From assembly GCA_963693305.1 (NCBI GenBank), contig OY855914.1, positions 11,041,403-11,105,402 on the forward strand: a stretch of 64,000 nt of DNA, given 5' to 3'. The stretch is from Meandrina meandrites (lineage: Eukaryota > Cnidaria > Anthozoa > Scleractinia > Meandrinidae). A program made the position numbers and the translations under genes. The notes beneath the pieces were generated by a model that searched no databases, had not been told where the DNA came from, and saw only the letters and a list, made by a program, of their open reading frames with translations. This document shows positions 53,401 through 64,000 of the stretch, one piece after another; position 1 is the stretch's first letter, and every line of letters begins with the position of its first letter.

Positions 53401-55870
53401 GACACGCTTGACTGCACACCCAAAGAGCTAGTTTTCTTTTCAGCCGTTGTTTTTTGCGTGACGAGCCCAAACAACGGCTGTAAAGGAGACTACCAAAAAG
53501 CTCGCTGTCTTTTTCTTTTGCATATGAGTAAACGTAACTGCAACCGCTTTGCGTTGGGAATATTAAATAAACTAAAAAGGTATTGCGTCAGCCTTGGAAT
53601 GCGCTGACGTTGCAGCTTTCACTTTTGGTACGTGACAAACACGATTATGTTTAGTTTGGATGTTTATTTCGCCAGAAGCGACAGTCGTTAATTTGTTTGC
53701 AATTTTGCGACCATTTCTTGTCGGTTTAGCCAGTTGAAGTGAATCTTTTGGCTGTTTCATGAGGCGAGTTCAGAGATCTGAAGAAAATAAATTTGGCCGA
53801 CGTAAACACTTGCAAGCATTACGTCATTGGTACGGAAATAACCGTATTGCACCGCCGTACTACTAAAGATAGCCATCAATGCGAAGCTTGAAATGTGAGA
53901 CTCGCACAACGACTACTATACCTTCCTACGGCCCTCACTCGCGGCACAAATGATGATTTTCTCTTCCTGTGCTATCCAACCACGTTGTCAAAATACCTAA
54001 TTTAATATTTGCAGAGGAGACAAAACGTGCCCTTGTAACATCATCATGTCACGAGCTTTTCAAACGATAGTACAATAAATAACTCATGACCGTCCATGTG
54101 AAGTCCTACTATTTCTAAGCAGGAAACGTCAAACCTCCGGCCACATTCCAACCTCACTAAAATACCTATTATTTGGCAACTCTCGAACCCAAATAAACGC
54201 ACATGCCTCAACCTATTACAATCACGTTATTCTTTGGGGGAAAACCCTTGAGAGATTTGTGGTCACTCGTGTTATTACTTAGCCAAAGCTCCTACTAATG
54301 CTATACTTTTAACCGAGAGAAAACGGTTTAAACACCAGATCACCGCGCGGTTGGAATCTCAAATCTTTAACACTCGCCCTTACAAACAACAGCGTCAGTT
54401 GGGGACCAAAACAAAACGTTCAGCAAATACACAACACTCACATTAAAAATGGAAGTCACAACATTTATTCTCAATATACATATTTATTCTACTCAAAACA
54501 TCATACATTTTAATATAACGTGGTCAACAAATACTATACCCATATTGTGTCGTCAACTGAACCAGTTGATTCCGTAAACCAAGAGAATTACCTTCACCAC
54601 GATGAAATTTCCAAACACTTTTCGCTTTCAGAACCCACACACAATGTTCTCACCCAAAGCTACATAAAAATCAAGACTTGTAATAGAGGCTTCAGACCAA
54701 CACGGCCCAATAAGGTCGAATCTATAGCAAAACAAAAATGGCCGTATCTTGAACCGAAAACAAATATTCATAAAAACGATCCACATATACAAGCCGCAAT
54801 TTGATTGGTCCTTGATAGAATCCCAAATCTGATTGGTGTGAAATACATACATGAATGATCCACTCAACCATCCACTTAATAGCCAAACACGTCTTCATGC
54901 CGACTAAGAGTTATTTTTAAAAAAAAAATAACTCAATAAAAAAATAACTCAAATATAGTGAATTGTTTCTCGGGAATTATAAAATACTTGATAGTATTCT
55001 GACAGTTAAAATATTGGATGTTATAAATCATCGAAACCATTCGTTGCTGTGCGATATTTCATGACAAAGAACTGCGTATTACTTTGACTTAAATAAGGCG
55101 CGTAAACCTTTGTGTTGCTGTTTCTGACTGTTTACAAAGAAATTAAATTTTAACAAACATCACGTACGACACAAAAACGTGGAAAAACGTCTCAAGTTAA
55201 AAGTTTTTTTTTTCACTGGAGACCAATAAACCCTTTTCTGTTGATAACACCTTGTTTAAAGTTTACAAATACGCAAACGTCAGCTGCATGTACTGATTTA
55301 AATAGGAAAACACCCAAACGGCACGCCGGAATTTGGCTTTCACGAATGAAAACATCAAAGGAATTTGCTTCCGTTTATCGTGCATAGGTTAAATGGTTTA
55401 ATCCAAACAATTTGAGGAATTACAGTCCAGCTGTAACTGAAAATATGACGTGTCAGCTAGTTAGGGTAATGTATTGTAGTCACAGAAGCGCGGTTTATTT
55501 GTACGCACAGATAGACCACGAAAATATAAACTATCGATGAAGAACCTTCAGGAATTCCTCCGCAAATTTGTGACATTATTACAAGGTTTATGAATTGAAA
55601 TTTAGATCGCAAGGACACGGGATGGCAATGCTATATTCAAGTCGCTGGTGCAAAAATTGCGACTATTCCTATGATCAAACGTGTTAGCGGTTTGTACTGT
55701 AATCCACTTGCAAATACAGAGACGTAACTAGTTTGTTTACATAAAATAAGTAACAACTTCACTTCAGTTAAGGCGGTTTCAGTAATATAGGGGAACGGCT
55801 TTAGAACTTACACAAACGTACTAACCTCGCGAGAAAAGTGTGGTTGCCGAATTTGCTTCTGGTAAGAGAG
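50460..55870. other. Long gene-poor stretch
   Basis: No supported exons. Contains a perfect 20-bp palindrome at 52332-52351 (ACACTCCTCG and its inverse), a diverged direct repeat (CATCTTTTACCxAGCGxTTACAT at about 51108 and 51331), and GCCGACTAAGAG words at about 52720 and 54900 that suggest two copies of one dispersed repeat. Confidence 0.4.
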
Positions 55871-55886
55871 CCGAGGATTGCATTTA

Positions 55887-56040
55887 ATCAGAATGCAGAA
55901 CTTGTTGAAAAGTAAAAACGCAAAAAGGAGTAAAAATAAGCTCCGTGTTCGTACTCACCAAACAAAAGCCCCAAAGTCACGGAAGGACGTCGCGATCAAT
56001 GTTGAAAACAACATCACCTTGCAAAACCAGTTATCCTCGA
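55887..56040. other. Possible first exon beside the LINE (strand uncertain)
   Basis: The plus strand has a basic frame MQNLLKSKNAKRSKNK..; the minus strand has an ATG at about 56016 (MLFSTLIATSFRDFG) ending at a good donor TTTG|GTGAGT. The two readings exclude each other and neither has support from a second exon. Confidence 0.2.
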
Positions 56041-56042
56041 GT

Positions 56043-56457
56043 TCGTGCTCACTCACTCACTCATGCCCTTTACGCCTAAGTGGCATGTAGGGCAGCAACG
56101 TGTTCTCTCCACATCTGGCGGTCCCTTGCCATGAACTTGATGCCCTCCCAGGTCTTCCCCATCTCCTTTATTTCTTTCTCAATCGTCCGTCGCCATGTGA
56201 TCTTGGGGCGACCTCTCTTTCGTTTTCCTTCTGGCGTCCAGTGCATAGCGGTTCTTGCAATGGAGGCTTCTTGGCGAGTGACGTGGCCAATCCACCTCCA
56301 GCGTCTCCTCATCAGGATGGTAGCCATTGGTTCAGTTCCACACCGTTCAAAGAGGTCTTTATTTGAGATTACATTAGGCCAAAAGATGCGTAAAATACGC
56401 CGAAGGCTCTTGGTGTGAAATGTGGAGAGTTTTGTTAGATCCTTCTTCGTGCGTTTG
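56043..56457 (-). mobile_element. 5'-truncated LINE with the ORF2 C-terminus and (TGAG)n tail
   Basis: The minus frame reads KKDLTKLSTFHTKSLRRILR, IFWPNVISNKDLFERCG, RRRWRWIGHVTRQ, GKRKRGRPKITWRRT, then TAG at 56078-56076. These blocks are typical of the C-terminal end of LINE reverse transcriptase ORFs in cnidarians. The 3' end is (TGAG)n at about 56043-56062. It is cut at its 5' side, where a stop appears in frame. Defective. Confidence 0.85.
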
Positions 56458-57872
56458 ACTTATTTTCTTGTCTTCCGTGTCAACACCTGTTTTCCTCATT
56501 TCCTCACATTTTACTCCAACCTTGTTCAAACCGGTTTGCACAACTCCCAAGGGACCGATATATGATGCTGTGATTGGTCAATTCGACGGTTAATCTAATT
56601 TTCCTCGCTCCCAAGGGAAATACACACTCACCCTGAAAACAACTAGGGGATGCCCTTAGGCATCCCCAAAAATGTATTTGCGCACAAACATTACTGTGGA
56701 GTTATATCTATAAATTAAACATGAAGAACATGTGCTTTGCCATCAGCTATCCTTGCTATATTCTGACTACAAAAGTAATTATCAATCCAACCGTAACTTG
56801 CAAACTAGTGAACTGTATGATGCGTGCCTTCAAGCTTTTGCATTTGATTCTGTTGAAAGATGATTTATTCGCAGGGCTACATTAACATTTCTTCTTCTGC
56901 AACACCAGGCTTCTGAAATACGATGCCAAAGATGGTGTCTAAGCCACCTTAACAAAGTCATACAGCCTGTGTTGCTAGTGTGTAAAATCAATTTTATCAA
57001 TAGGTTAACTAATTAAAATGAATTTTTGGCTAATGATAAGCTAAAGAACTAGAGGTCTACCTATCGATGAACGATTTGTGAAAGCTCATGCATGGGCACC
57101 TGAACACAGTTTTAGCTAAATATTTACTTACATTTACATGTCTGCTTTGTTCCTCTTCAAACGCATGCAACAGCCGGTTTACATCAGTACTCAACTCAGT
57201 TATACGTAACGTTCGTTGATAAGGAGTAAAATTTCGCAAACATCTTACATCTACTTAGACTGCGAACAGTTTCTTTCTTTTCCTAGTGTGTGACCCAAAA
57301 GTACGAATGTGAACAATGCGAGTCGAGATCGAGCATGAAGTGGTGAAGCCGCAAGTTATTTTCCGTGATTTGCATAATTTTAATTTTTCAGCTCGCGCGT
57401 AAGATTTCAGGAATAAAAACCGACTGCTCGCAGTCTAACATCTACTTTTCTTCTTGAAGAAAACGTTGTCGTATATAAGCTCCAAAAGGAGCTGATACTT
57501 TAAACAAACAGCGTCTTGACCATTATTGCAAACAACAACTACTACTACAACAACAAAAGCCAGTAAGACACTACCTCTCTGGAAGCTCTATTTTCATTCA
57601 CCTGCTGTAAACACTCAGTACCTGTATTGTTATTCATGGATAGGGGCATTGTTATGACCTGTCATCTATTGTTTTAAGAACCAATGAGGTAACTCGTTCC
57701 GAGAGGTAGTGGGCGACCCACAAAAGCTGGTACAACAACTTCTAGTTCTACTACTGCCACTACCAGTCCCTCACCGCCACCGCTACTGCCGCTAGCTAGT
57801 GCGACCCTGCTACTAGAGCTGTTATTATCAATGCTGTAGCTGCTGGTTAATGTATTGCAATTGCTGTGATTA

Positions 57873-58016
57873 ATGTGACTTTGACTGTGACTGTGACTGT
57901 GACTGTGACTGTGACTGTGACTGTGACTGTGACTGTGACTGTGACTGTGACTGCGACTGACTGTTACTGTTACTGCTGCTACTGCTGCTGCTGCTGCTAC
58001 GACTGGTACTGCTACT
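57873..58016. repeat. Compound microsatellite (GACTGT)n and (CTG)n-like, 3' UTR of gene D
   Basis: About 14 units of a 6-bp repeat (57873-57957), then degenerate CTG/CTA units. It lies 60-200 nt after the gene D stop on the same transcript strand. The Ser-Gln frame is an artefact. Confidence 0.93.
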
Positions 58017-58078
58017 GCTCACATACCGCAACAACATAATGACTGTGAGTCCTAAACACAAGCATAACGATACGGTTC

Positions 58079-61000
58079 TCAAATATTCTGAGGTATGGTA
58101 GATAACTCAAAATCACGTTCAAGGCCCACGTTCACTTTTCCAGTGTTTTCCCGTTGCTTGGCTGAAGAGGTCCTGGTTTTACAAAGCCACTTTCTTATTA
58201 GAACTATAAAGGTAACAAGCAACAATACTCCTACACCAGCAGAGACGCCAATGACGACATAGTTTGGACCCGTGTGTGGCTCTCCTGTTGCTTCGGTTGG
58301 TAACCTGGAAGAGTCAAGAGGTTCTGTACTCTTGTTGTTGACTACTAAAGAAACAATTACAGAGAAAGAACAGAAAAAGTTACACGTTTATCACTGAAAA
58401 TGGACAACAAAGATAACTGCCTTGTGTGATTTCGAACTGCATATAGAAATTAAATATTTTGATAGCAGTTAAAAGGAGATAGGATTTCAGTTTGAGTCAT
58501 TTTGACCAAACTACCAGTTCCCTGAGTAAAGCAAGGCACAAGTCTTCGCAGAAGATCGTGAGACTTTCACTTTCGTGGCTAGATTTTTACGGTTAACATA
58601 TTTTACGGCTAATGATTAAAATTTTCCAATTTTTTACGCTTAACGGCTAAATTTTTGCCCGGTTTTACGGGTAACGGCTAACCCCAATGAGACCCTCTAA
58701 TAACAAAAGGCAACGATTCGGTAAAATTGGGTTTTAAAATGTTACACACAATAACCAAACAGTTACTGAGTTATCGAGTTTAGAAATAAAAAATAGCGAT
58801 AACCTGTAGGCTCTGTAAACTCAGAGGACTTGGATGATGTAGACTCAGTAGCTTTAGATGTCGTTTCAGTAGCATGCGGAGAGGTTTCAGATTTCTTTGT
58901 GGAAGAACTGGTGGATGATGTCCATGGGCCCTTTGTTGGTAAGCTGGAAATTTTAACAGTCAGCCTGGTCTTCGTCATGCACGAGACGACTCCATTATCA
59001 CTGGCAGTTACTGTAAGCTCATAAACTGTTTTTGTCAAATTCGAGGAAACAATGATAACACCAGTTTTTGGATCAATGGAGAAAGCACTGTTTTGGGATA
59101 TGTTATAGGTTATTTCACCGTTTATTCCACTGTCCAAGTCAATGGCAGAAACCTTAGTAAGAATGTCTCCGGGATTTAGCACTGAGAACTCGAGCTGCAG
59201 ATTCCCAGATGGTTCAGTAAACGTCGGACAGTTGTCGTTTTCGTCCACCACTGTTATCTGTGCTATGGCGATTCCTGATTTCTGTGGAAATCCATTATCT
59301 AAGGCTACAATGGTCACGTTGAAGGACGAGGCTTCAATGGACTCAAAATCTAGCATTAATGTGCTGTAAAGCTTCCCAGATGTTCCGCCAATAGCAAGTG
59401 TATTTGCAATGTCTTTGTAACCAACTACGGCATAAAATACCTGACCATTTCTTCCCCAATCGGTATCGTTGGCATGAACTTGCAGAATCATTGTTCCTAC
59501 AGGAGAGTTTTCCAAGATGGTTGCGTTATAAAATATTTGGTCGAAGTTGGGCGCATTGGTGTTGGGTTTTGCCTTCTCATCGCAGTATTTGCCGTCAAAA
59601 GCTGGATAACACGCACAAGTGTCAGGTAGAACACAGTCTCCTTGCCCTGAGCAGTTATTAACAGCACTGCAATCTGGAATGCTGCATGCTGGACCTGACC
59701 AGGAAGTATTACAGTGACAGATGTCGTATCCAACGCATTCTCCGTGACCTTCAATGCAGTAGCATAATGCTTGTTACAATTTCATTATGTAAAGACAGCA
59801 GTAGGGATTTACAAAACAGAAGAAAGAAAAGAACAACAACATGACTAGGAAACGTATACTTGCTTGCTGTTGTTCTTCGTCATTTGGCTCATCATTACCG
59901 AAGAAAAAGTGTTGTAGATAAAAAAATAATCCGATAAACTAACCAAGATATTCCTTGATATGCAGTGTCAGAAACAAGAACTCACTACATTCGTATGATG
60001 TTGCACAATCTTTTACACAGGATGCGAGAGAAGGGAATTTTCACTGAAACAGTTTTATATTGAAAACACAAGTTAAATAATTACCAGAACATGAATTGAC
60101 AGCTTCACATGAGAAGTTGCTGCAGTCTGTGCCATTGTAGCCCATGTCACATTTACAGAGCTCCGCTTCTATGCAGGCACCGTGATTGGAGCAATTGCTT
60201 ACAGTTGTACATGTAGGTTGACTGCAGTTAGCTCCACTGAAGCCGGTGTAACAACTACAAATAGTAATAAAAAAATCATCCCGTGGATCCAGCATGACTT
60301 GAGTATTCAGATTTTTTTAACCGTCCTCCTTCCACTTTGCTGCTCGAAAAAGGGGGATGGCGGAGCGTTGGATCCTTTCGTGCTATAACAAAGGGTTAAA
60401 GTGGAGAATTTTGTTCTAGATTTTAGCAATAAGAAAAGAGAGGGCCCCAAACTAGATCTGTGATGTAATAATAAAAAAAAAAATCTGAATATTGCTTAGG
60501 GTAATGAATTTGAGGTTATTTACAAATAGGTTCATTAAACGAAACAAACAATCAGTAACCAAGTCTAAGACTATAGCTGATGGTGTGGGTTTTGAATGTT
60601 CTTGTAGTAATGTTTACAAACCCTCTGGATTCCTAAATTGATCGCTGCAAAACATTTGCATCTCTGAACACTGATAATGTCCCTACCCCTTAAAGAAGCA
60701 ATGTAAATTTACATGAGGTTTCTCGCAATTTCATCCTGGTTTGCCAAACTTCCATCACTCTTTCATCTGTTCATTTCTTAGATCTTTTTAATTACAGGTT
60801 GTTGCATGTTTGTTTTATTACCTGCACGACACATTCATTAACTGTGTTGAAACACAAACACCACGTCCGCTGCAGTTTGCAAACTCACTACAATCAGCCA
60901 CTTCACTGCAGTTTGTTCCTAAAAACCCCGTAAAACAACGGCACAAGTTGCTGGCAACACACTCTCCTTTCCCGGAACAATGATTGACAGCTGGACAGTC

Positions 61001-63193
61001 AGGAAGGGCGCAGCTTGCTCCTGTCCAGCCGTAATTGCAGGCGCATTCGTCGAGTGACACGCAGCGTCCACGCTCTGAAGGAAAGACAGTAAAAATTATA
61101 AGCAGAAAGTTTCTTCCAAGGAGGGAAACCTAGAGGAAAGGAAGGAAGGAACGGAGGAAGGAAGGAAATAGTAGGATTAGATTGACTGTCAAGCTCAAAT
61201 ATTGAGCACAACATCTTACCTGAGCAATAATTCAAGTTTTCACATGAATACTGTGTACAGTTCTTCCCTGTCCAACCAACATTGCACTTGCAAACATCAA
61301 AATCCACGCAAATTCCATTGCCAGTACAGTTTGATACATTAAAGCATGTAGGAATAACACTGCAGTCGCGACCTACAAATTTGAATTCAAACCAATTATT
61401 AAGTAAATTTCAGACACGATGAGCCATGATGGATTAAATGGCTATCGACAATTATAAGAGTATATCAAAAAATGTAACGTCTTTGTTATAAATGTGCTTC
61501 TATCACTACTTACGAGTACTTATATAGTGACGACAACTCTGGCAAAAAGTCGGTTATTATGGGTAGAGGTGGCAAATGCCTGCAATAGTTAGCCTCCATA
61601 TCTAGAGGATCGGTAGCGCTAACAATACCCGACATACAAAACAGAAAGAAGTATTGCCTGTGGTGAGCCATTTGGCTTATTCTTCCGAGCCTTAGAATTG
61701 GAACAGAATTGTCTTTATCGTTACCTTTACTAACCACCTTAACCTCAATTGTCAGTCACCTTCGCCGAAATGCTAAATTGCACATTGATGTAAACGCGGC
61801 TAATTACTGACCTATATATCCAGGGTTGCACTGACAAATGTCCGTCGTCTTACACAAACCGTGGACAGGACTTGTACAGTTGTTAACGCCGTGGCATGTA
61901 GCTATGAAAATAATACACAAAAGCTATGGCGTTTCCCTGTATTTATTACTTCTTTTCTCCAGTGAAGTAAAAAAAACAAAAAAAAACGAGTCGAACAAAA
62001 TAAGCATTTCTTTTGGAATGCCTATCGATCGTATAAGTTATTGCTTAAGTTTCACCCAACAAGAATGGAAATACACTACAAGCTTTAACAGAAAACTTGT
62101 GATCGAAACAAAACAATTTCATGTGTTAGTTAAGCCTGGAAAGACATGCTGATTTTTGCTATTTTCATTTAGTGACGCAAGAAATTCTAAATACTTGTCA
62201 ATGTGACAAGCAATTGGATATTTTTCTTACCAGAAACAGGGTACGTAGGGAATTTCTAACCTTTTATCTCACAACTTCGTCCTTCCCATCCCAAGTCGCA
62301 CACGCAGAATCCTTTGACACATTGTCCATGGACAGTCGAACAGTTTAGACAAGAACCTGCAGAACATAAACAACAGATGTTTCTGAAGCATTAAGAGATC
62401 TCTTAGTTATGGTAAAATTTGTACACCCAATGAGCGTCAGATTGCATGTTATTATTATAGGAATCGCTTTGTTTATTTATAAACGTATTCATTAACGTTG
62501 TATAGCTAGCGACATTAGCAAAGGAACCTTCAGAAAGAACAATGAGAATGTACCACATGGGCTTTAAACGTAAATAACATTGGTAATGTTTAAGCAAGTG
62601 TTATCAATCTTAATTTTTTAACTACCAGGGGTTTATATGGAAATAATTTGGTATGACTATGTCATGGTTCGTGGAGCTTGATGTATTCATTGGCATACGT
62701 AACAGAATTGCAATTATCAATGGTTTGACATACAACGATGCTAAATGCTTAAGTCTACACTGTATTGACCCTTAGTTCGTGCGTGCTCTTTTAAACGGGA
62801 GTATAATTTACCGCAGACACAACTGCAATAACAGCTATTTTGGCATTCATGCTTTACAATTTCACAATTTCAACTTTCCTTCAGAATCGCCCCTTCAGTT
62901 TCCTTCTTCCCATCCACCAATGGTGAAGCTTCCTTATCAGATGAATCTTGGATTATTGCATTCATGTCGACTTTTTCTTCATCATAACATGTACACGGTA
63001 GCATTTTGTTTTTTATAAGCTTACGAGGCCTCAACAAGTACCACATTAATATTTCTTCGTGTACATAATATACAAAGTTTACTTAAAGCTATCTTAATGA
63101 TACCTTTATCGCAACTATCTCCTGTCCATCCTTCGATGCATCTACATGTCCCATTGACACACCTGCCTTTACCTGAACATTGAGCTGGACAGT
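58079..63193 (-). CDS. Gene D (3' part): EGF-rich, cadherin-containing type I membrane protein; 5' end outside the window
   Basis: Exons seen: 63193-63104, 62356-62261, 61901-61812, 61372-61220, 61074-60822, 60254-60085, 59748-58804, 58344-58079 (TGA). All phases join (1,1,1,1,2,1,1) and every junction is GT-AG. The exons encode at least ten EGF modules of the tenascin/teneurin type (C-x-GxGxC-x-C-x-C-xxGWxGxxC). The 59748 exon then adds two cadherin repeats: the first has [21 protein letters not shown] and DENDN; the second DLDSGING and SDNG. A Ser/Thr-rich stalk, a TM helix ([20 protein letters not shown]) and a 45-aa tail ending IPQNI follow. Calcium-dependent adhesion or signalling at the cell surface is inferred. 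The short tail has no catenin-binding region that I can see. Confidence 0.9.
58587..58685. repeat. Degenerate TTTTACGGxTAAC repeat in the last intron of gene D
   Basis: TTTTACGG-TTAAC, TTTTACGG-CTAAT, TTTTACGC-TTAACGGCTAA and TTTTACGG-GTAACGGCTAACC follow each other over about 100 bp. Short-period repeat, non-coding. Confidence 0.7.
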
Positions 63194-63199
63194 CTAAAT

Positions 63200-64000
63200 A
63201 AGGAAGAAATTTTGACAGGATGGTTTACATGCTACGCGTTCACCAAATCGCTTAAAGTAACCCTATGATCGAATTTTTGATTTTCTTTTCTTACTTTTCG
63301 TGTAAAATTAGCCTTGCTTACTGATCTTGCTAAATATCAAAGATTACGAACATCAGAAGTCATTATATTTTAAGATTTATTTCCGCGAGTATTTACAGCC
63401 GCCATTAATCAACCTTGTTCCAAGACTTGGCTGCGAATGGGAGAAAGTGAAATCAAAGGCTCTAACATACCTCACGGGTTGAAATTATAATAACAATCAG
63501 CATAGAAAATTGCGCGAAGAACAAGAACAAAGTTCTTGTTGCTTTTCAAGTGATTTTCAATACTTATTGCCGCGCAGCGTTTTGGCCCAGAGGCCAACAC
63601 CCGAGGAGGCACCCTAGGATTCCCCGGGTGTATCCGTAAAAGGACAAAGAATATTTGTTGAAAAAGCAAGAAATGTGTTTGTAGTGGGAGAAGCGTTCTT
63701 GATTTGACGAAACTAGGCGCGCACGATCTTCTCGGGTAATATTCTAGCAAGCGCGCACGGTGGTATCAGGTAAAATCAAAGATCTCTTCGAGATTCGCCT
63801 ATTTTGCATAGAGTATGCGTTGGGGAAATGTTACTATTGAAAGCGATTTGCGATGCATTAACCCATTGACTCCCAGTCTAGAAGGCTTTTATTAGCGCGC
63901 ACCCACCCCCTCAAACATTCCTGGCTCTTTAACGGCATTTAACATAAACGTGCGAGTGGAAAAAAATATACCATATGCATACTAAATTCAGACAAATAAT
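63200..64000. other. Intron of gene D running off the window
   Basis: No further EGF-coding exon with splice ends was found. The minus-strand frame at 63472-63750 lacks cysteines and splice signals. Confidence 0.5.

Noticed and set aside
56080..56418. Plus-strand 112-codon frame
   Set aside because: Reverse shadow of the LINE ORF2 tail on the minus strand.
57870..58082. Minus-strand Ser-Gln repeat protein
   Set aside because: Pure translation of a 6-bp microsatellite in the 3' UTR of gene D; it has no support of its own.

Overview
The window looks like nuclear DNA of an anthozoan cnidarian, most likely a stony coral. This rests on four things: AT-rich intron-containing genes, a long TPR-CHAT protein of the kind that is expanded in corals, a secreted coiled-coil protein whose C-terminal domain I recall from cnidarian proteins, and dense small foldback/TTAA elements, microsatellites and degraded retroelements. 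Species cannot be named from the sequence alone. All exon models were built by eye from splice signals and reading-frame phase.

Layout. At 1.5-8.1 kb (minus) lies gene A, a five-exon predicted single-pass membrane protein of about 886 aa: signal peptide, ectodomain with an acidic 24-residue repeat, TM helix, proline-rich repeated cytoplasmic tail and basic region. At 13.7-20.9 kb (minus) lies gene B, a seven-exon protein of about 950 aa with the same plan: signal exon ending in phase 1, ectodomain plus TM exon ending in phase 2 on a Trp codon, then cytoplasmic exons. A and B share a cytoplasmic motif around S/T-L-A-x-E/S-I-x-x-A-K and seem to be a tandem pair of fast-evolving paralogues. Both have an ATF/CREB-like site 60-80 bp before the start codon. 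Gene C (plus, 10.6-12.2 kb) sits between them and encodes a secreted 257 aa coiled-coil protein.

The stretch 21-27 kb is gene-poor and holds TTAA-flanked inverted-repeat elements, one of them containing an internally deleted Penelope-like fragment. At 27.3-32.1 kb (minus) is a TPR-CHAT protein (about 1410 aa, 22 uniform TPR units plus a divergent one, then a CHAT caspase-like domain with His and Cys present). Possible 5' exons lie at 34.0 and 36.1 kb. From 33 to 46 kb there are foldback elements, low-complexity tracts and three small low-confidence genes (38.6, 41.2 and 46.2 kb). From 47.0 to 49.0 kb there is a degenerate satellite with a monomer of about 63 bp and signs of a 568 bp higher-order unit. 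The stretch 49-56 kb is nearly empty apart from possible exons at 49.4-50.4 kb. A LINE ORF2 tail sits at 56.0-56.5 kb. At 58.1 kb to beyond the window end (minus) is gene D, the 3' part of an EGF-rich, cadherin-containing type I membrane protein.

How the genes relate: four of the five confident genes are predicted to be secreted or at the cell surface (A, B, C, D), and the fifth is a likely cytosolic TPR-CHAT protease. The sequence gives no direct evidence that they work in one pathway. The A/B pair, with gene C lodged in reverse orientation between them, is the most likely undescribed system in the window.
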